Source: Saccharum officinarum (taxonomy: Eukaryota; Streptophyta; Magnoliopsida; Poales; Poaceae). From it: a stretch of DNA of 64,000 nt. The translations under genes were made by a program, and so were the position numbers. Under the pieces are notes generated by a model that saw only the letters and a list, made by a program, of their open reading frames with translations, had not been told where the DNA came from and did no database searches. The stretch is taken from the NCBI GenBank assembly GCA_020631735.1, contig CM036221.1:16101381-16165380 (forward strand). The letters are read 5' to 3'. Below, in pieces: positions 11,083 to 22,424 of this stretch. Position 1 is the first letter of the stretch. Every line of letters starts with the position of its first letter.

Positions 11083-12368
11083 TCCTTCTCCGTATCGTCC
11101 GAAGCTTGAGCTACTTCTCTTGCAAGAGAACATTTCTCTCCGCAGGGCTAAACGCGACGGCGCTCCAGCAGCGGGAGATGGAGGATCGACCTCCATGTCG
11201 GTGCTTGCCCGAGACGACGAACTTCTCATTGAGCGGAACAACACCGCACGCTTGAGCTTTCCAACGATCTTGCTCATTTTCCTGCAAAATAGGCAAAAGA
11301 CAACATAACTCATGGAACGAGATTATGAAAATAAAAATGTTAGCGGTTAGTCGTGCAAAAGTCAGTCATCCAGAGGGTTAGTCGTCCGAGATTGCCTAAA
11401 GAATTTTTCTAATCAATATTTTGGCATGACTTCCACCCTAAATCTTTTTAATTTTCTCTCTTGATTGGACAGCACTACCACTCTTAAACCATCACTTTCT
11501 TGCTCAAATTTTAGCAGCACCTCTCTCTCTTTACTCAAGATTTTAGCAACACTTTCACTCTGAACTTTCTCACCCTTTTCTCTTACTCCAAAACTATTTC
11601 TACCAAAAGAATTTTAAACTACGAGATTTGGAATTGGAAATTCGAACTTGGGAAGCTAGATTGCAGTGTGGGTGAGTGAGTTGAGCAGCCAGGAGGGGGT
11701 ATTTATAGGGGAAAAGCAGCAGGTTGGACGGCCAAGTGGTGGGGCCGGCCGGCCCACATCATGGCCAAATGGCCTCTCCATTTTCCTGCTGCTCCTTTAC
11801 TTCATGCTTAAGCAAAACATTCACTCCTTTGGTGCTCTTCGGGACTAGGATAGCTAGTGGAGAGATGATGGAGGTGAAAGTGGTGGTTGAGTGCAGATAG
11901 AAGTGATGGGTAGTGGTTATGGAGGTGATGGTGGTGGGTCCCAAGTGTTTGTGGGTCCCGGTGCCCGTATTTCTATCGTATACTTGTATGCATGGTATTT
12001 TTTTACGCCTCCATGGTAAATATTCTGGCGGATTTTTACACACCGTAAAATTGTTCACATGGGGCCTGAGGATTTTATAATGCAATAATGAAAATGTTTA
12101 TTTTATTTTCTATTGTTATTTCCCTATACTTAATTAATATTTATATATCATCTGGCTTACCCTGGTTTAGAGTAAGTGTTTAGTTAATGATCTCATCATA
12201 AGTATACATATTTATCAATATCTCTAGCCACTGCTCTTCCTGTGGTAAAATATAAATAACAATATTTGGAATACTCCCGAGTGAAGTGCTACAATGGTAT
12301 ATCTGCGTACTTGCAGAATTCTCATATACTCTTACCTAAACTACAAGTGTCATTAATAAATACCAACA
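11083..12368 (+). mobile_element. LTR fragment of gypsy element F (copy A)
   Basis: After the copia-2 break there is about 1.29 kb of non-coding sequence. It has a TATA-like box (TATTTATA at 11700-11707), ends in ...ACCAACA, and lies just upstream of a tRNA-Asp-type PBS. That combination marks the 3' part of a plus-strand LTR, of Athila or Tat style judging by PBS type. The true LTR start is not recognisable, because the left edge is the copia-2 truncation point. ORFs on either strand here show no family resemblance. Confidence 0.6.
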
Positions 12369-12376
12369 AGTATTTC

Positions 12377-12389
12377 TGGCGCCGTTGCT
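12377..12389 (+). other. PBS of element F (tRNA-Asp type), copy A
   Basis: TGGCGCCGTTGCT matches the plant gypsy PBS that pairs with tRNA-Asp. About 100 bp of leader follows before unit X begins, so the element body is missing. Confidence 0.75.
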
Positions 12390-12491
12390 AGGATTCAAAC
12401 CTAGCAGCGACGTAAGAAGTGTCAACAGAGAGCTACGGCGTCTGGCTCGGGTAGGAGTCCGCCGCTGAGTGGAGAAGCCGCTCTGGCTGCG

Positions 12492-13874
12492 CAATATGGA
12501 CAAAGTCACGTGCACAAGAAAAGACAAGCACGAAGAACGTTTCCCTCCATTAATCAAACAGGATCCAAAACTACTCTACTAAACACAACAGATTACGGTG
12601 TTTCCACAAAATAATTCCTGATAGAAAAATATTATATATTTAATTATTTGCAAGGTAGTGTTCGTAAAAGAAAAGTTCCATGGCATTATCATGTAAATTG
12701 TTGTCAAGTCTTCCAGTCAAATATAAGGTTTATGTCCCAAAATCTTGTTAAATTCATGATCCCTATAAGCGAACATAAATACATGTGCTTAACAAGAAAC
12801 AAAATGATGCTTATGTATGTTTATTATGTGTGCTAACATGGTTTCGTTTTTGGACTGTGACACTTAAATTAAGTTAGCTTCCCTTTACCATGAGAAAACA
12901 TACCAAAGTTTATGTTCACATGAGTAGACTTTTTTAAAAAAAAAATTGTGATTACTACAAGGGTGTTCGGTTGCAAGAATAAGTGGATGTACTTTGAGAG
13001 AGAAGAATAAGTGGCTGCAGCAGCCACAGCCGCTTAGTACTTTGAGAGAGAAGAATAAGCGGCTCCACTGCAGCAGAACACCCCTACAACATGTCAAAAA
13101 TTTTTTAAAATTTATGAATTGAATGGTGTTTTCTCCTCACATTTCCTTACCTTATACTATTTATTTATGTTCAATATTTTCATATACCATTCAATTCGAA
13201 TAAGATCCCTGTGATAAAAAAAATATGAAAAATAAATAGACAAAAGAGAATAAGGTACAGATAATTTGTACTATTAATCAATCATAAATTTTAAAACCAT
13301 ATCTTGTGTTCTTATTACGATTAATTACAATGTGTGCTGTAATTATTTATGCCAAATAAAGAAACAAAGTAGTAGAAACAACATGATACCCGCCCTATTA
13401 GATCTATTTTTGCTTGATCAGTTAACCGCTCATAAAAGATGGGAATAATGTTCCCCACTTATATATTTATCACAGAAAAAGGAGTGGCAAGAACTCCTAT
13501 ATCTATTATCCTTTCCGTGCATCGATGAATGTAAATATGTACAAAATTCAATGGTTCAATTATGCATCATGTGAAGTATATAAGATCAACCGAATGCAAG
13601 CTAATTCACTAATTGAAATGAACTAAATTGTTACACCTCCTAGATGACCTAATGCAACTGGAAGCCTAATACGGAGTATTTAATTAGCACAGATAGTAAA
13701 TAGTTTGCGGAAACTGAAGGATTGATATGTCGGTCAACATTTTGATATGTTTTACTTTTTCTAATCTAAAATGTTAGTTGGTGTATATATATACATTGTT
13801 TGATAGTCTTAGGAAATACATACACGGATACACTACTAGCAGATAACAGAGACGGATAATAAATTGGGAATTTT
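12492..13874. repeat. Non-coding unit X, copy A, cut by the assembly gap
   Basis: AT-rich sequence without coding signal. It is nearly identical to 43437-44815 and 62177-63545, and diverged but alignable to 52769 onward. It begins at CAATATGGACAAAG, where all copies become alignable although different retroelements lie to their left. The last bases before the N run (from about 13866) depart from copy B, so the contig end may be poor. Confidence 0.75.
12961..13084. mobile_element. 124-bp MITE with TACAA target duplication, copy A
   Basis: Termini GGGTGTTCGGTTGCA and TGCAGCAGAACACCCC are imperfect inverted repeats, and the interior has two copies of CTTTGAGAGAGAAGAATAAG. TACAA occurs on both sides. 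The diverged unit at 53217 has a single TACAA and no insert, giving a readable empty site. The superfamily is not settled. Confidence 0.75.
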
Positions 13875-13974
13875 NNNNNNNNNNNNNNNNNNNNNNNNNN
13901 NNNNNNNNNNNNNNNNNNNNNNNNNNNNNNNNNNNNNNNNNNNNNNNNNNNNNNNNNNNNNNNNNNNNNNNNNN
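13875..13974. other. Assembly gap (100 N)
   Basis: Exactly 100 N, the conventional length for a gap of unknown size between contigs. The sequences either side are unrelated. Confidence 0.98.
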
Positions 13975-16900
13975 TTTAGAGACCTTGCATGGAGGAGCAC
14001 CCTTAAGCAAAGTTGTAGGAAATTTTTATGGGGAACAAAAGTCTCAATATGACCATCTCATGAAACTGGCCAGAACATGCTTAAAAATGGCCCAACAAGT
14101 CAGCTAGAGGGCTGTCTCAACACTTAGAAATTTTGCTAAGTCCCAAAAGTGCCCTCCAGTTTTTACTGTGGCCTACTTTAGAAGCTTGTAGTTTACAAAC
14201 CAGGCCAAACCAGCTTCCACTCATGTTGACAAACTTGTAGCCCTCATGTAGCTCTACAACATTGCCAACATCACCCATACCTGGTTCTCAATGGTTTAGG
14301 AGTTAATCGTCGACGAAGTTGCTCTATCAGTCGGGCATGGAGGGCTCGATTGCAGCTAAGTTCAACATCAGCGTCAGGTGGCTGACAGGGGCAGACCATC
14401 GCCGCCGCGTGTCCTCCACGCGCCGCGCACGACCTGGCGTCATGGCCAGCTGCTCGATGCTTAGAAGGTGTCCCTGCTGCCTCGCCAAACTCGCCCGACC
14501 ATTTCTCTCTTTCCCACGCACACCAGAGGTGGAAAACACCGCTCCTCCTCGCTGCCGCGACCGCCGACGTGCTCAGCCAGCCGTGTCGTCACGGTTGAGC
14601 CCAATCCCCTCCGCTCGGAGCTTCCACACCCAACCCTCTAGCTTCTCCACCATTTGGTCTAGCGAGCCGAGCCGTGGTAAGGATCTTGAGCCAGTTCTGC
14701 CATTGCCGCCATGGGCGACCCCCTTGCCGGAGTTGGGCGCTCGTGGCCGGGGTAGTTAGGGCCTCTCTCCATCTCCCTTTTCTACCTCAATCAGTCCGCC
14801 TAGTTGCAGTGAAGCTCGTACCGAGCTCAGATGTGACCGTGCGGCCTCACCGGTGGCGGCGCACCGTCACCCGACCCTCACCGGCCGCCGCTCACGATGG
14901 CGAGCCCCTCCCACTCCAACCCAAGCCTTCCTACTTGCACGAATTGAAGCGCCGTGTGACGGGGAATGCGTGGGTGGGTTCGGTTTCCCGGGCGAGCTCC
15001 CCTTCGACGAGCTTGAGCTCGCCGGAGCTCTCGGATCGCCGCTCCCCTGTCTCCCTTCCACTGACACGGGGGGGCCTCTTGTTAGCGCCACGCGCGCGAG
15101 CGGGAGTCTGGGATGGGCCGCGCGCTGGTTGGGCCGCGCTAGCAAGCCGGGCCGGCCCAGCACTGTAGCGGGTTAGGGTTCGGTTTTGGTTTTTCTTTTC
15201 ATATTGTCACAGATTTTTGTTGTTGTTTGGAAAATGTAGATCTAGGGTTTTACTTGCCCAAAAATTATGAGATAAATTTTGTTAGGATCTACATGATGTG
15301 TAGTATTTTAGAAAAATATAAATCTGGTATGTGATGTTTAGTTTTTGGGAGAATTAAATAGATCTTCCAAATGTGTTGTGAAATGAAGGCAAATTTGTTA
15401 AATGTATAACTTGAGCTGTAATCTTCCACAAAATATGAAATTTGGTGGGTAGGCTAAGTTATACCTAGTTTAGCTTTGGCAAAAATTTGGACAGTAGTGC
15501 TTAAGTACTTTTCAAGTTATAGTGCTATCTTGTTATTTTAGGAAATACTTAAATGAATTTTAGAAATTTTTCTACATGCGCAATGTTCTTATAACTTTTT
15601 GGAGAATGTCTTGGTACCCTAAAGTGTCCTAGAAAATTATGAAATCTATTGTTTGATACTTTTTAATATGATTTGTTAATTATACAAAAATCAGCCTTTT
15701 GGGCTTGTGAATTTTGTTTAGGGAGTTTCTGCAAATAATTTTAGTTCAAATTTTTGCAGTGGTCTCTTTTTGATCCATAGAGTCTCTTGTAATTTTTGTA
15801 GAATTTTAGGAACAGTTTACATATATGTTTAAAATTCCACTTAATTACTTAAGTAAATTAAGAAATGAGTATAAATAAATATTTTAGGTAGGCAAACCAT
15901 GTGAACTTGTGGTAACATTAGTTTGGTCTTAAGGGATGTTTGCCACATAAATAAATATTTAATCTTTGCAATTCTAGGTTTTCTGGACAGCTGGTAGTAT
16001 TTCTAGGTTTGACCTTTGATAAATGTGGTTGCTGGAAAACTTGTAAATACCAAAGTTGTAGTAAGCTTGATAAACTAGCTTGTGTCAAAATTTGGGAGCA
16101 TTTGGCTTAGTAGTTTGGGAGTTATTGCTGTTTAAAGTGACAGTCCAGAAATTTGCTACTCTCTGTTTAGAGAGGACAGATTCTGGAACTTATGAAATTC
16201 GACATGGAAAACTTAGGAATTTAGGGTTGAGATCTGAAAATGAATTGTAGTGCATTTCTTAAGCTTTCCAGATTGTCTTAGATCATATCTTTTGGAGTTA
16301 GGAATCTTCAGTTATGTTAGAATCTTTGAGCTGCTGTCCAGAATGTCTTACTGTGGTATTTTGGTGTTGGATGTGGTAACCTAAGTAATGCTACTCTTGT
16401 AATTGTTAGGTGTTAGGGCCTTAACCGAAGAAGAACAGCTATATCTTAGGTTGAGTAGATTAGGTGAGTACTTCTCTACCGGAGAGGAAATTTTGCACCT
16501 AATATTTGAAGTGATTTGATTAGAGCTTTAAGAATGTTGCAATGCATTTCTTTCCGAGCATACTGCATCTTTCACTATGCATACATGAGATTTATTATGC
16601 ACTCATGCAATAGGTGTTCCGGAGGGGGTAACGCTCCTCAAATTCGAGCAAGTTATTCCGGAGGAAATCCAGGACCAGCCAGAGCAGCCAGAGGAACCAA
16701 CCGGCGACGAAGCTCCTGCCGAAGATCTACCCGAGTGTCCTGACCACCGGCCCTCGACCTTTCTAAAAGGCAAGCCCCGGTGCTTGCTGAACCCATCATT
16801 TTATAAATCTATCTTGAGTACTTTTAATTGTTTAATGCATTAAGTTGTAGGAGTTGTATGAAAACAATTGTTGCATTATACCTATCCTTGCCCAGATATC

Positions 16901-18277
16901 ATACTTAAATCCTAATTTAGGTTTAGGCACGTATCAATGCTTAGCCCTGCTTAGTACGGTAGAAGTCGGGTGATTTCCGGTCATCCGCGAGATGTAGGAA
17001 GGAGTCACGAGTGGCTTTATGGCTATCGTGGATGGAACCATGCTTTAAAATGAAATTGAGACCGGGCGGAAGTTCGATAGTACAGCCGCAAGACACTTCA
17101 CGTCTTGGGTGTGGAGCTATGCCCGTCTGAGTCGTTTAAGGACCAATTCGCTGTACGTCCTTGAGTCATGTTGAACGCAGTCTAACACTTAGTTGGCTGG
17201 ATAAGTCGTTCCGACCGTGAAGCCGAGTAATGTGATTCAGGCCGGGAATCGAATGGTAGGTTGCTTCTTGGAGGAGAGAAAGGATGTGCTTGGGGACATT
17301 GGCGTGAGACCAAGGGGGGGTTAGAGTCCCTATCACCTGGCAGAGTGTCGCCCTTGGGGTCGCGACATCATTCGGACCCGCGATTCCTGAATCATATGAA
17401 AAGGTGGCCTGTGCGACCCTGGCAGGGGTCTGCACGGTGAGTGTTAGAAATACCCCTCCAGCTGGATAGGAATTCGATTTGAATCGCCGTCGCTCCCGGT
17501 TAGTGAGCACTTGACTTGAGCAGCGGCAACGTAGATCTCATTAAATGAACAGATGGTTAAGTGAATGATACAATGTTGCCACAATTTATACCTGCTCTGG
17601 ATATAATGTGGATAATTGTTTGATTATAATCAAGTGCATGCTTAGTACAGGTGGTAAGATAGATGATAGGTAAATGCTAAAAATAACTGCTAGTACAGGT
17701 TATAAGAGTTTCAATTACTTATGCCTTTAATGCAAAATGTGATGTCAGCTAGCCTCTTGTGTAAGCCTTGCATAATCCTTGGTGTCATCTTATTTCTGGT
17801 TTTTGACGAGTAAGTCTAGCTGAGTACATTCCAGTACTCAGGGTTTATTCCCTCCTATTGCAGATGATATGCTCTATCAAGGCTTCTGCAAAACTTGTCT
17901 CCACCCTGCGGGTGATGAAGACTAGATCACTAGGGCGTGATCATCTTTTATGTACTTTCCTGATGCTTTTGCGGGTTGTTGATCAACAAGACTGGCAGTA
18001 GTTAAACAACTGGTGTGTGTATGCTTCCGCTACTTTATAAACTTGGTTTGTAATAATTGTGACTCTATGTGTGTAAACTTGTTTCGGAACTACTTGTGAA
18101 ATGTAACGTATGATGTTGTATGTTGAATGATGCGATCTTGGTTGTAAGCAAGTTGGTTTGAAATTCTTCGTGGTTTCGATTGACTACCAGGATTATATGG
18201 GCTCAAGTTCGAAAATTTGAGCGCTTCGGTGCTTGTTTTGGTACTTGTGCTCTTATAATTTGGTCGGTTCTGTTACA
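13975..18277 (+). mobile_element. Long chromovirus-type (Tekay/Del-like) LTR, start lost in the gap
   Basis: About 4.3 kb without a credible gene. It holds a GC-rich block (14380-15180), then AT-rich sequence, and a late segment of the kind seen in Tekay/Del LTRs (GAGTACATTCCAGTACTCAGG near 17821, TGCGGGTGATGAAGAC near 17908). It ends GGTCGGTTCTGTTACA, very like the element D LTR end (CGGACGGTTCTGCCACA). No PBS follows 18277, so this is a 3' LTR or solo LTR on the plus strand. ORFs in the GC-rich block overlap one another on both strands, as expected of GC-rich non-coding DNA. Confidence 0.6.
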
Positions 18278-19379
18278 ACAACTGCCATTGAGGAGCAACC
18301 AGCACCCTTGGATGCAAAGGCGATGCATCCAAGGGCCGGCCGGCGCCCCTATGCCACCCCTCGGTGGCCACCGACCTTACCACTGCCTACAAATACCCCA
18401 TGCCTCTCTACACTATAAATAGAGGGTGTGGAGCTCAGTGAAAAGTCGTCCCATTTAGTTCTAGTCATTTCCAAGCTCTCCAAGCTTCTCTAACTTAGCT
18501 TTAGCTATAGAGTAGTAGTCTAGTAGTGGAGTAGAGCAATAACGAAGCTTCTCAAAGTCCAGAAGAGTCTTCTGGGTCTGGTATAGCTCCTTTGTGATTC
18601 TTTTCATTTCTGCATTACTTTATTCAGTATTTATTTTAGTACTTTATTCTAGTATTGCTTGCTTTACTTTAAATACTTAGTCATTAGTGTTCATCATGAG
18701 TGAGCTCAGGTGCTTATTGTTTGGCATTAGTAGCATAGGTTATCTTATTATTTGTAGTCTTTCATTAGTACTGGTTCCACCATCTGGTTATGTTGCTTTG
18801 ATCTCATTTCATCGGAGCTTGGATCGAAGTAGTAAGTTTATAGATTAAGCATGGTGCTAGGCTATGGATTACATGTGGATACGGCTAGGCCTCCGGATAG
18901 ATTGTGGTTGGTGGCAAGTGGTGATAGTCTTGTCCATCCTCTATATTCTACCACGATAGGTCTAGTTATTAAATTGTAGGGCTTGTGGTAGACCTTATCT
19001 ATTTAACTCTCCTAGTTGGTAGGCGGGCTGTGCCCCGAAGTACTATCGCATTTCTCCTAGTTATTTATTTATCCTTAGTTACTAGAAAGATAAGTCGCTC
19101 GCTCTCCCACCTAGCTATCTCTGGTTAGCTTGTTAATAGTAGTTAGTTTAGGTAGTTTACCCTCATCCTTCACTATTGTCTACCTACCTAGGATCAAGTT
19201 AGAACCTACCTTTAGCAAATCCTAGACCTATATAAATTCTAGCCTTTCGTGTTCCTATGGAAAAAATATAAATTTGATACTCCATACTCACCGAGCAAAG
19301 TGCTACGTGATAGTTCTATGCGCTTGTGGAATCCTCCAATAGTCGTTAAGAAATATGAACAGAGCTCAAGAAACTTAAG
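18278..19379 (+). mobile_element. Probable gypsy LTR/leader fragment with TATA box
   Basis: A TATA box (CTATAAATAGAGG, 18413-18425) is followed by a CT-rich leader and by AGCAAAGTGCTACG...GCGCTTGTGGAAT near 19300-19335. That last phrasing is common at the 3' end of grass Athila/Tat-type LTRs and resembles the F LTR (GTGAAGTGCTAC...CGTACTTGCAGAAT). No clean TG...CA boundaries or PBS were found. No gene is recognisable. Confidence 0.4.
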
Positions 19380-20138
19380 ATGTATGGATTTGGGGTACCA
19401 GGACAAGGATTCTATGCTTTCAACTTTCCTGAACACAAAGTGAAAATTCATCAGACTACTGGTTTGTTAACTATGATAGAGGGAGAAGCCACAGAAGCAA
19501 AGCTAGATAGGGATTTGAAGAACTTAGTGAATGAGAGTTGGGATTTTATGGTGAGAAAGATACATCCTTAAGAGTTTATAGGGGTATTTCCTAACAAGGG
19601 GTCTTTGGATACATTCACTAAACTATCGGAATTCAAAATGTCTATATATGGACTCAAGGGAAAGATTGAAGAAACAAATAGGGACCTTGAAACTTTGTTC
19701 ATTCTGCAAACCTTTTGGCTCAAAGTTCACAACATCCCCGATTTGGCCAAAGATGAAGAGGCAGTAAAGGAAATTGTGGGCTTAGTTGATGAGCCTTTGG
19801 TTGTTAATGAACTTAGTCTGGTGAGAGCTGGACCTGTAAGGGTTCAGAGTAGGTGTAGAAACCCAAGGGCTATTAAGGGGACTATTGAAATTTTCTTTGA
19901 TGGAGTTGACACTTTCATCAGGTTTGAAGTTGAGGGTGGTAACCAGGGAACTCTCGAAGGGAAGGGAGGGCCACCTGGTCCTGGTAAACAAGATGATAAG
20001 GCTGATAAGGATAGAGACAAATTCTCCAAGGGGGATAAGTCCAAAAGAAACTCAAACAAATTTGATAGAATTGGCAAGATTGAACAAGAGATGGAATCTG
20101 GGCAGGAGGAATCAATGGAGGAAGCAATGGAAGAGTAA
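19380..20138 (+). pseudogene. DUF4283-type retroelement-associated protein, broken
   Basis: One frame runs from MYGFGVPGQG to an end at 20138, with a single TAA at 19569-19571. The part before the stop (63 codons) and after it (about 189 codons) are in register. The latter contains FPNKGSLDTFTKLSEF, FWLKVHNIPDLA and SLVRAGPVRVQSRCRNP, the pattern of DUF4283-like proteins that grass annotations list as unclassified retrotransposon protein. The C-terminus is Lys/Asp/Glu-rich. A zinc knuckle is not visible. The start codon is uncertain, as the frame may extend upstream. A nucleic-acid-binding role is inferred from family context only. Confidence 0.6.
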
Positions 20139-20451
20139 GGACAAAAAGTGGGTGAGATTGAGAATATAGTTATTCCCTTGGCTGCTTTCCATCCTTCAAT
20201 TGGTATGTGATGAGGACATCCTAGCTTATCATGTGTTGGAACATGAAGAGCATTCACTGTCTAACACAAGTGAACATAATCATGTGCCACTTATAAGAAG
20301 TCGTGCCAAGAAACTACAAGAACATGTTAAATCAATCCTAACTGATTGTAATTTTAACACTTCTGAGAATATTATACTACCTAAATATTCTATCTTGATG
20401 ATGCTTAGGTTTACAAAAGAAGATGTGGGAGGCACATGGCCAAAGGATTAA
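20139..20451 (+). pseudogene. Possible C-terminal tail of a gypsy polyprotein
   Basis: The frame at 20200-20451 includes PLIRSRAKKLQEHV and ENIILPKYSILMML. These resemble the SRAK...LPK tail that ends many grass gypsy polyproteins. No RT or integrase lies upstream, so only the tail is present. It directly precedes the putative LTR of element E. Confidence 0.4.
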
Positions 20452-21406
20452 GACACGATGCTACAGAACGGCTCCGTCAGAAAAGTAACACGGATGGACG
20501 ACCGGACCTAGGGAAAAGTGACGCGGATGGCCGACCGGACCCCAAAAAGAAACATTCATAACTCTCGATTCTGTGACGCTTTGGAGGCCCATGAGGACAT
20601 TTTGGAAAGCTTATCAAGTCAAGCTTCCAATGGCGCAAGTTCCAAGTATTTTGAACTTCCCAATGTTGAGATATGAGCAGATTAGTGAAGACTACTCAGA
20701 AGGTCAACAATCTTCTAGGGACAGAATGTTGGTACAACTTTCCATGCAAAACTGTATGATTCTACAATGTTTCATGATGCATGATGCACATGGCTAGATA
20801 GCACTTTGAGTCTACTTTCGTATCCAACATATGGTTTGTCATTTTGACTTCCCAATAAGGAGTTATGGCCAGATTAGTGGAGACTACTAAGGAGACCAAC
20901 AGTCACACAAGACCACTTCAGGAATCCATCTCGTGGTGACCTCTCACATAGCCTACCTTCAGAAACTCCATTTCGTTTTCATACCCAACTAGGAGGGTTG
21001 TTCCTAGTATAAATATCCCCAACCTCTAAGCTATTGGAAACCTTTTGATGATTTGATAAACTACAGGACATCATAGCCGAGTTGCCAAGTGTTTTACTCA
21101 AACCTTTGTTCTTCTATGTTCTTCTTAGACTTGTGAAATAATCCCTCTAGGTTCCCCTAGTTCATGCTCTATGGTTTCCAATATGGCTGCATTGTTTTAT
21201 GTAGATTAGTTCTGGATTATGGTTCTGCGGTCATTCAGAGATTGAGTCAAAGTCTTCATGGTTTTGGTGTCTCTCTCCCAGTCACTTGGTCGCATCCAAC
21301 CTTTGTCAGGTATACAGCTAGTTATCCCACTGTTTGCATCAAGTTATCTTTGATTTGTGACCTATTGTCATGAAGATCGAGCCACCCTTAAGGAGGTTCT
21401 TTATCA
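20452..21406 (+). mobile_element. Putative LTR of gypsy element E
   Basis: About 0.95 kb of non-coding sequence with a TATA-like box (AGTATAAATATCC, near 21008-21020), ending TTATCA just before a tRNA-Met-type PBS. Two near-repeats of CGGATGGNCGACCGGACC lie at 20492-20545. The left boundary is not certain. A pol-like tail lies left of it and a PBS right of it on the same strand, as in a tandem element sharing one LTR. Confidence 0.45.
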
Positions 21407-21408
21407 AC

Positions 21409-21420
21409 TGGTATCAAAGC
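21409..21420 (+). other. PBS of element E (tRNA-Met type, one mismatch)
   Basis: TGGTATCAAAGC, one base from the canonical TGGTATCAGAGC, two bases after the presumed LTR end. Confidence 0.55.
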
Positions 21421-22424
21421 TTTTGTTATCATGATAGGTCTCACCATCATCCACATATTTACCTTTGAATTATCCACCATTTGTCACTATTTTGTTCATC
21501 TCCTAAAGTCCACTAAAAAAGCCACAAAAAGTCCTATAGCCTTTTGGTGGTACTGCTACCTTTGTGTTGTTTTGTTCATCAAGTTGCTAGTCACCATCTT
21601 CATATATGTTGCGTTGTGTTTCATTTGTTATCTGCACCCCTGTTAGTATAAAAAATCTAAAAAAAGAGAAGAAAGAAGAAAGAAGAAAGAAAGATTCAAA
21701 AAAAGAGAAGTGAAAAGAATTGAAAGTAGGGGCTATGTCGTAGGTTGTATAATTGCAAATTTTAGTTTACATATTCAAGTTGGTGGTAATCTCCATAGCA
21801 GAAACTTCATATGTTTTGAACACATCAAACCACATGGGTTGCAGTACCGTAGCCTCCCTTGATTAGCCACCTATAGCTCCACCAAAATATAAAACCAGGA
21901 TGTTTGACTCGTAATCCTTGTGACCTCTCAATCACTTCCATTGAATTGCTACACAAGCACACTCACTGTCCTTGAGAACAAGCAAGAGCACTGGTAAGTA
22001 AGAGATGAGGTTGTGTGATTCCACAAATTTACCTATTCCACTTTTCTTGTATAAGTGCTAACATGTTAGGATCCAATTTGAGTTTTCATGGTGGTCGATA
22101 TGGAGAAAAATAACCACCAGTCTCACGGGCTGAGTTACGCCAACTAGAAACTCACTAGTGGAGGCCATGGAGAGGATGTTTGATGAACGTCTTCCTGTGG
22201 TGCACAGTCAGGATAAACAACATAGCCCAACCAACTCTCGTGGTGGTCTATTTGGACATGGTGGACAGCATGGGGGAGGTGCTTGTGGGTGTAGTTTTCA
22301 CCCCGGTGTGCTCATTGGTGATGAAGATTATTGTGTGTCCATCAAAAGAAAAAATTAGCAAAAGACATGAGGAAGGTCCTGTGGATAGCAAAACCCATGT
22401 GAGAAAGAGTGCAACCAACCAAAA
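21421..22424 (+). other. Leader of element E with purine tract and gag-like remnant
   Basis: A (GAA)n-like purine run occupies 21655-21715. At 22158-22358 a short frame starts MEAMERMFDERLP, similar to the start of grass gypsy gag proteins. It is broken by a stop at 22356-22358, and reading appears to slip frames before 22425. Nothing else is recognised in this kilobase. Confidence 0.4.

Noticed and set aside
14319..15176. Overlapping ORFs of 98-164 codons on both strands in a GC-rich block
   Set aside because: They overlap in several frames, lack family motifs and lie inside a long LTR. GC-rich DNA gives such frames by chance.
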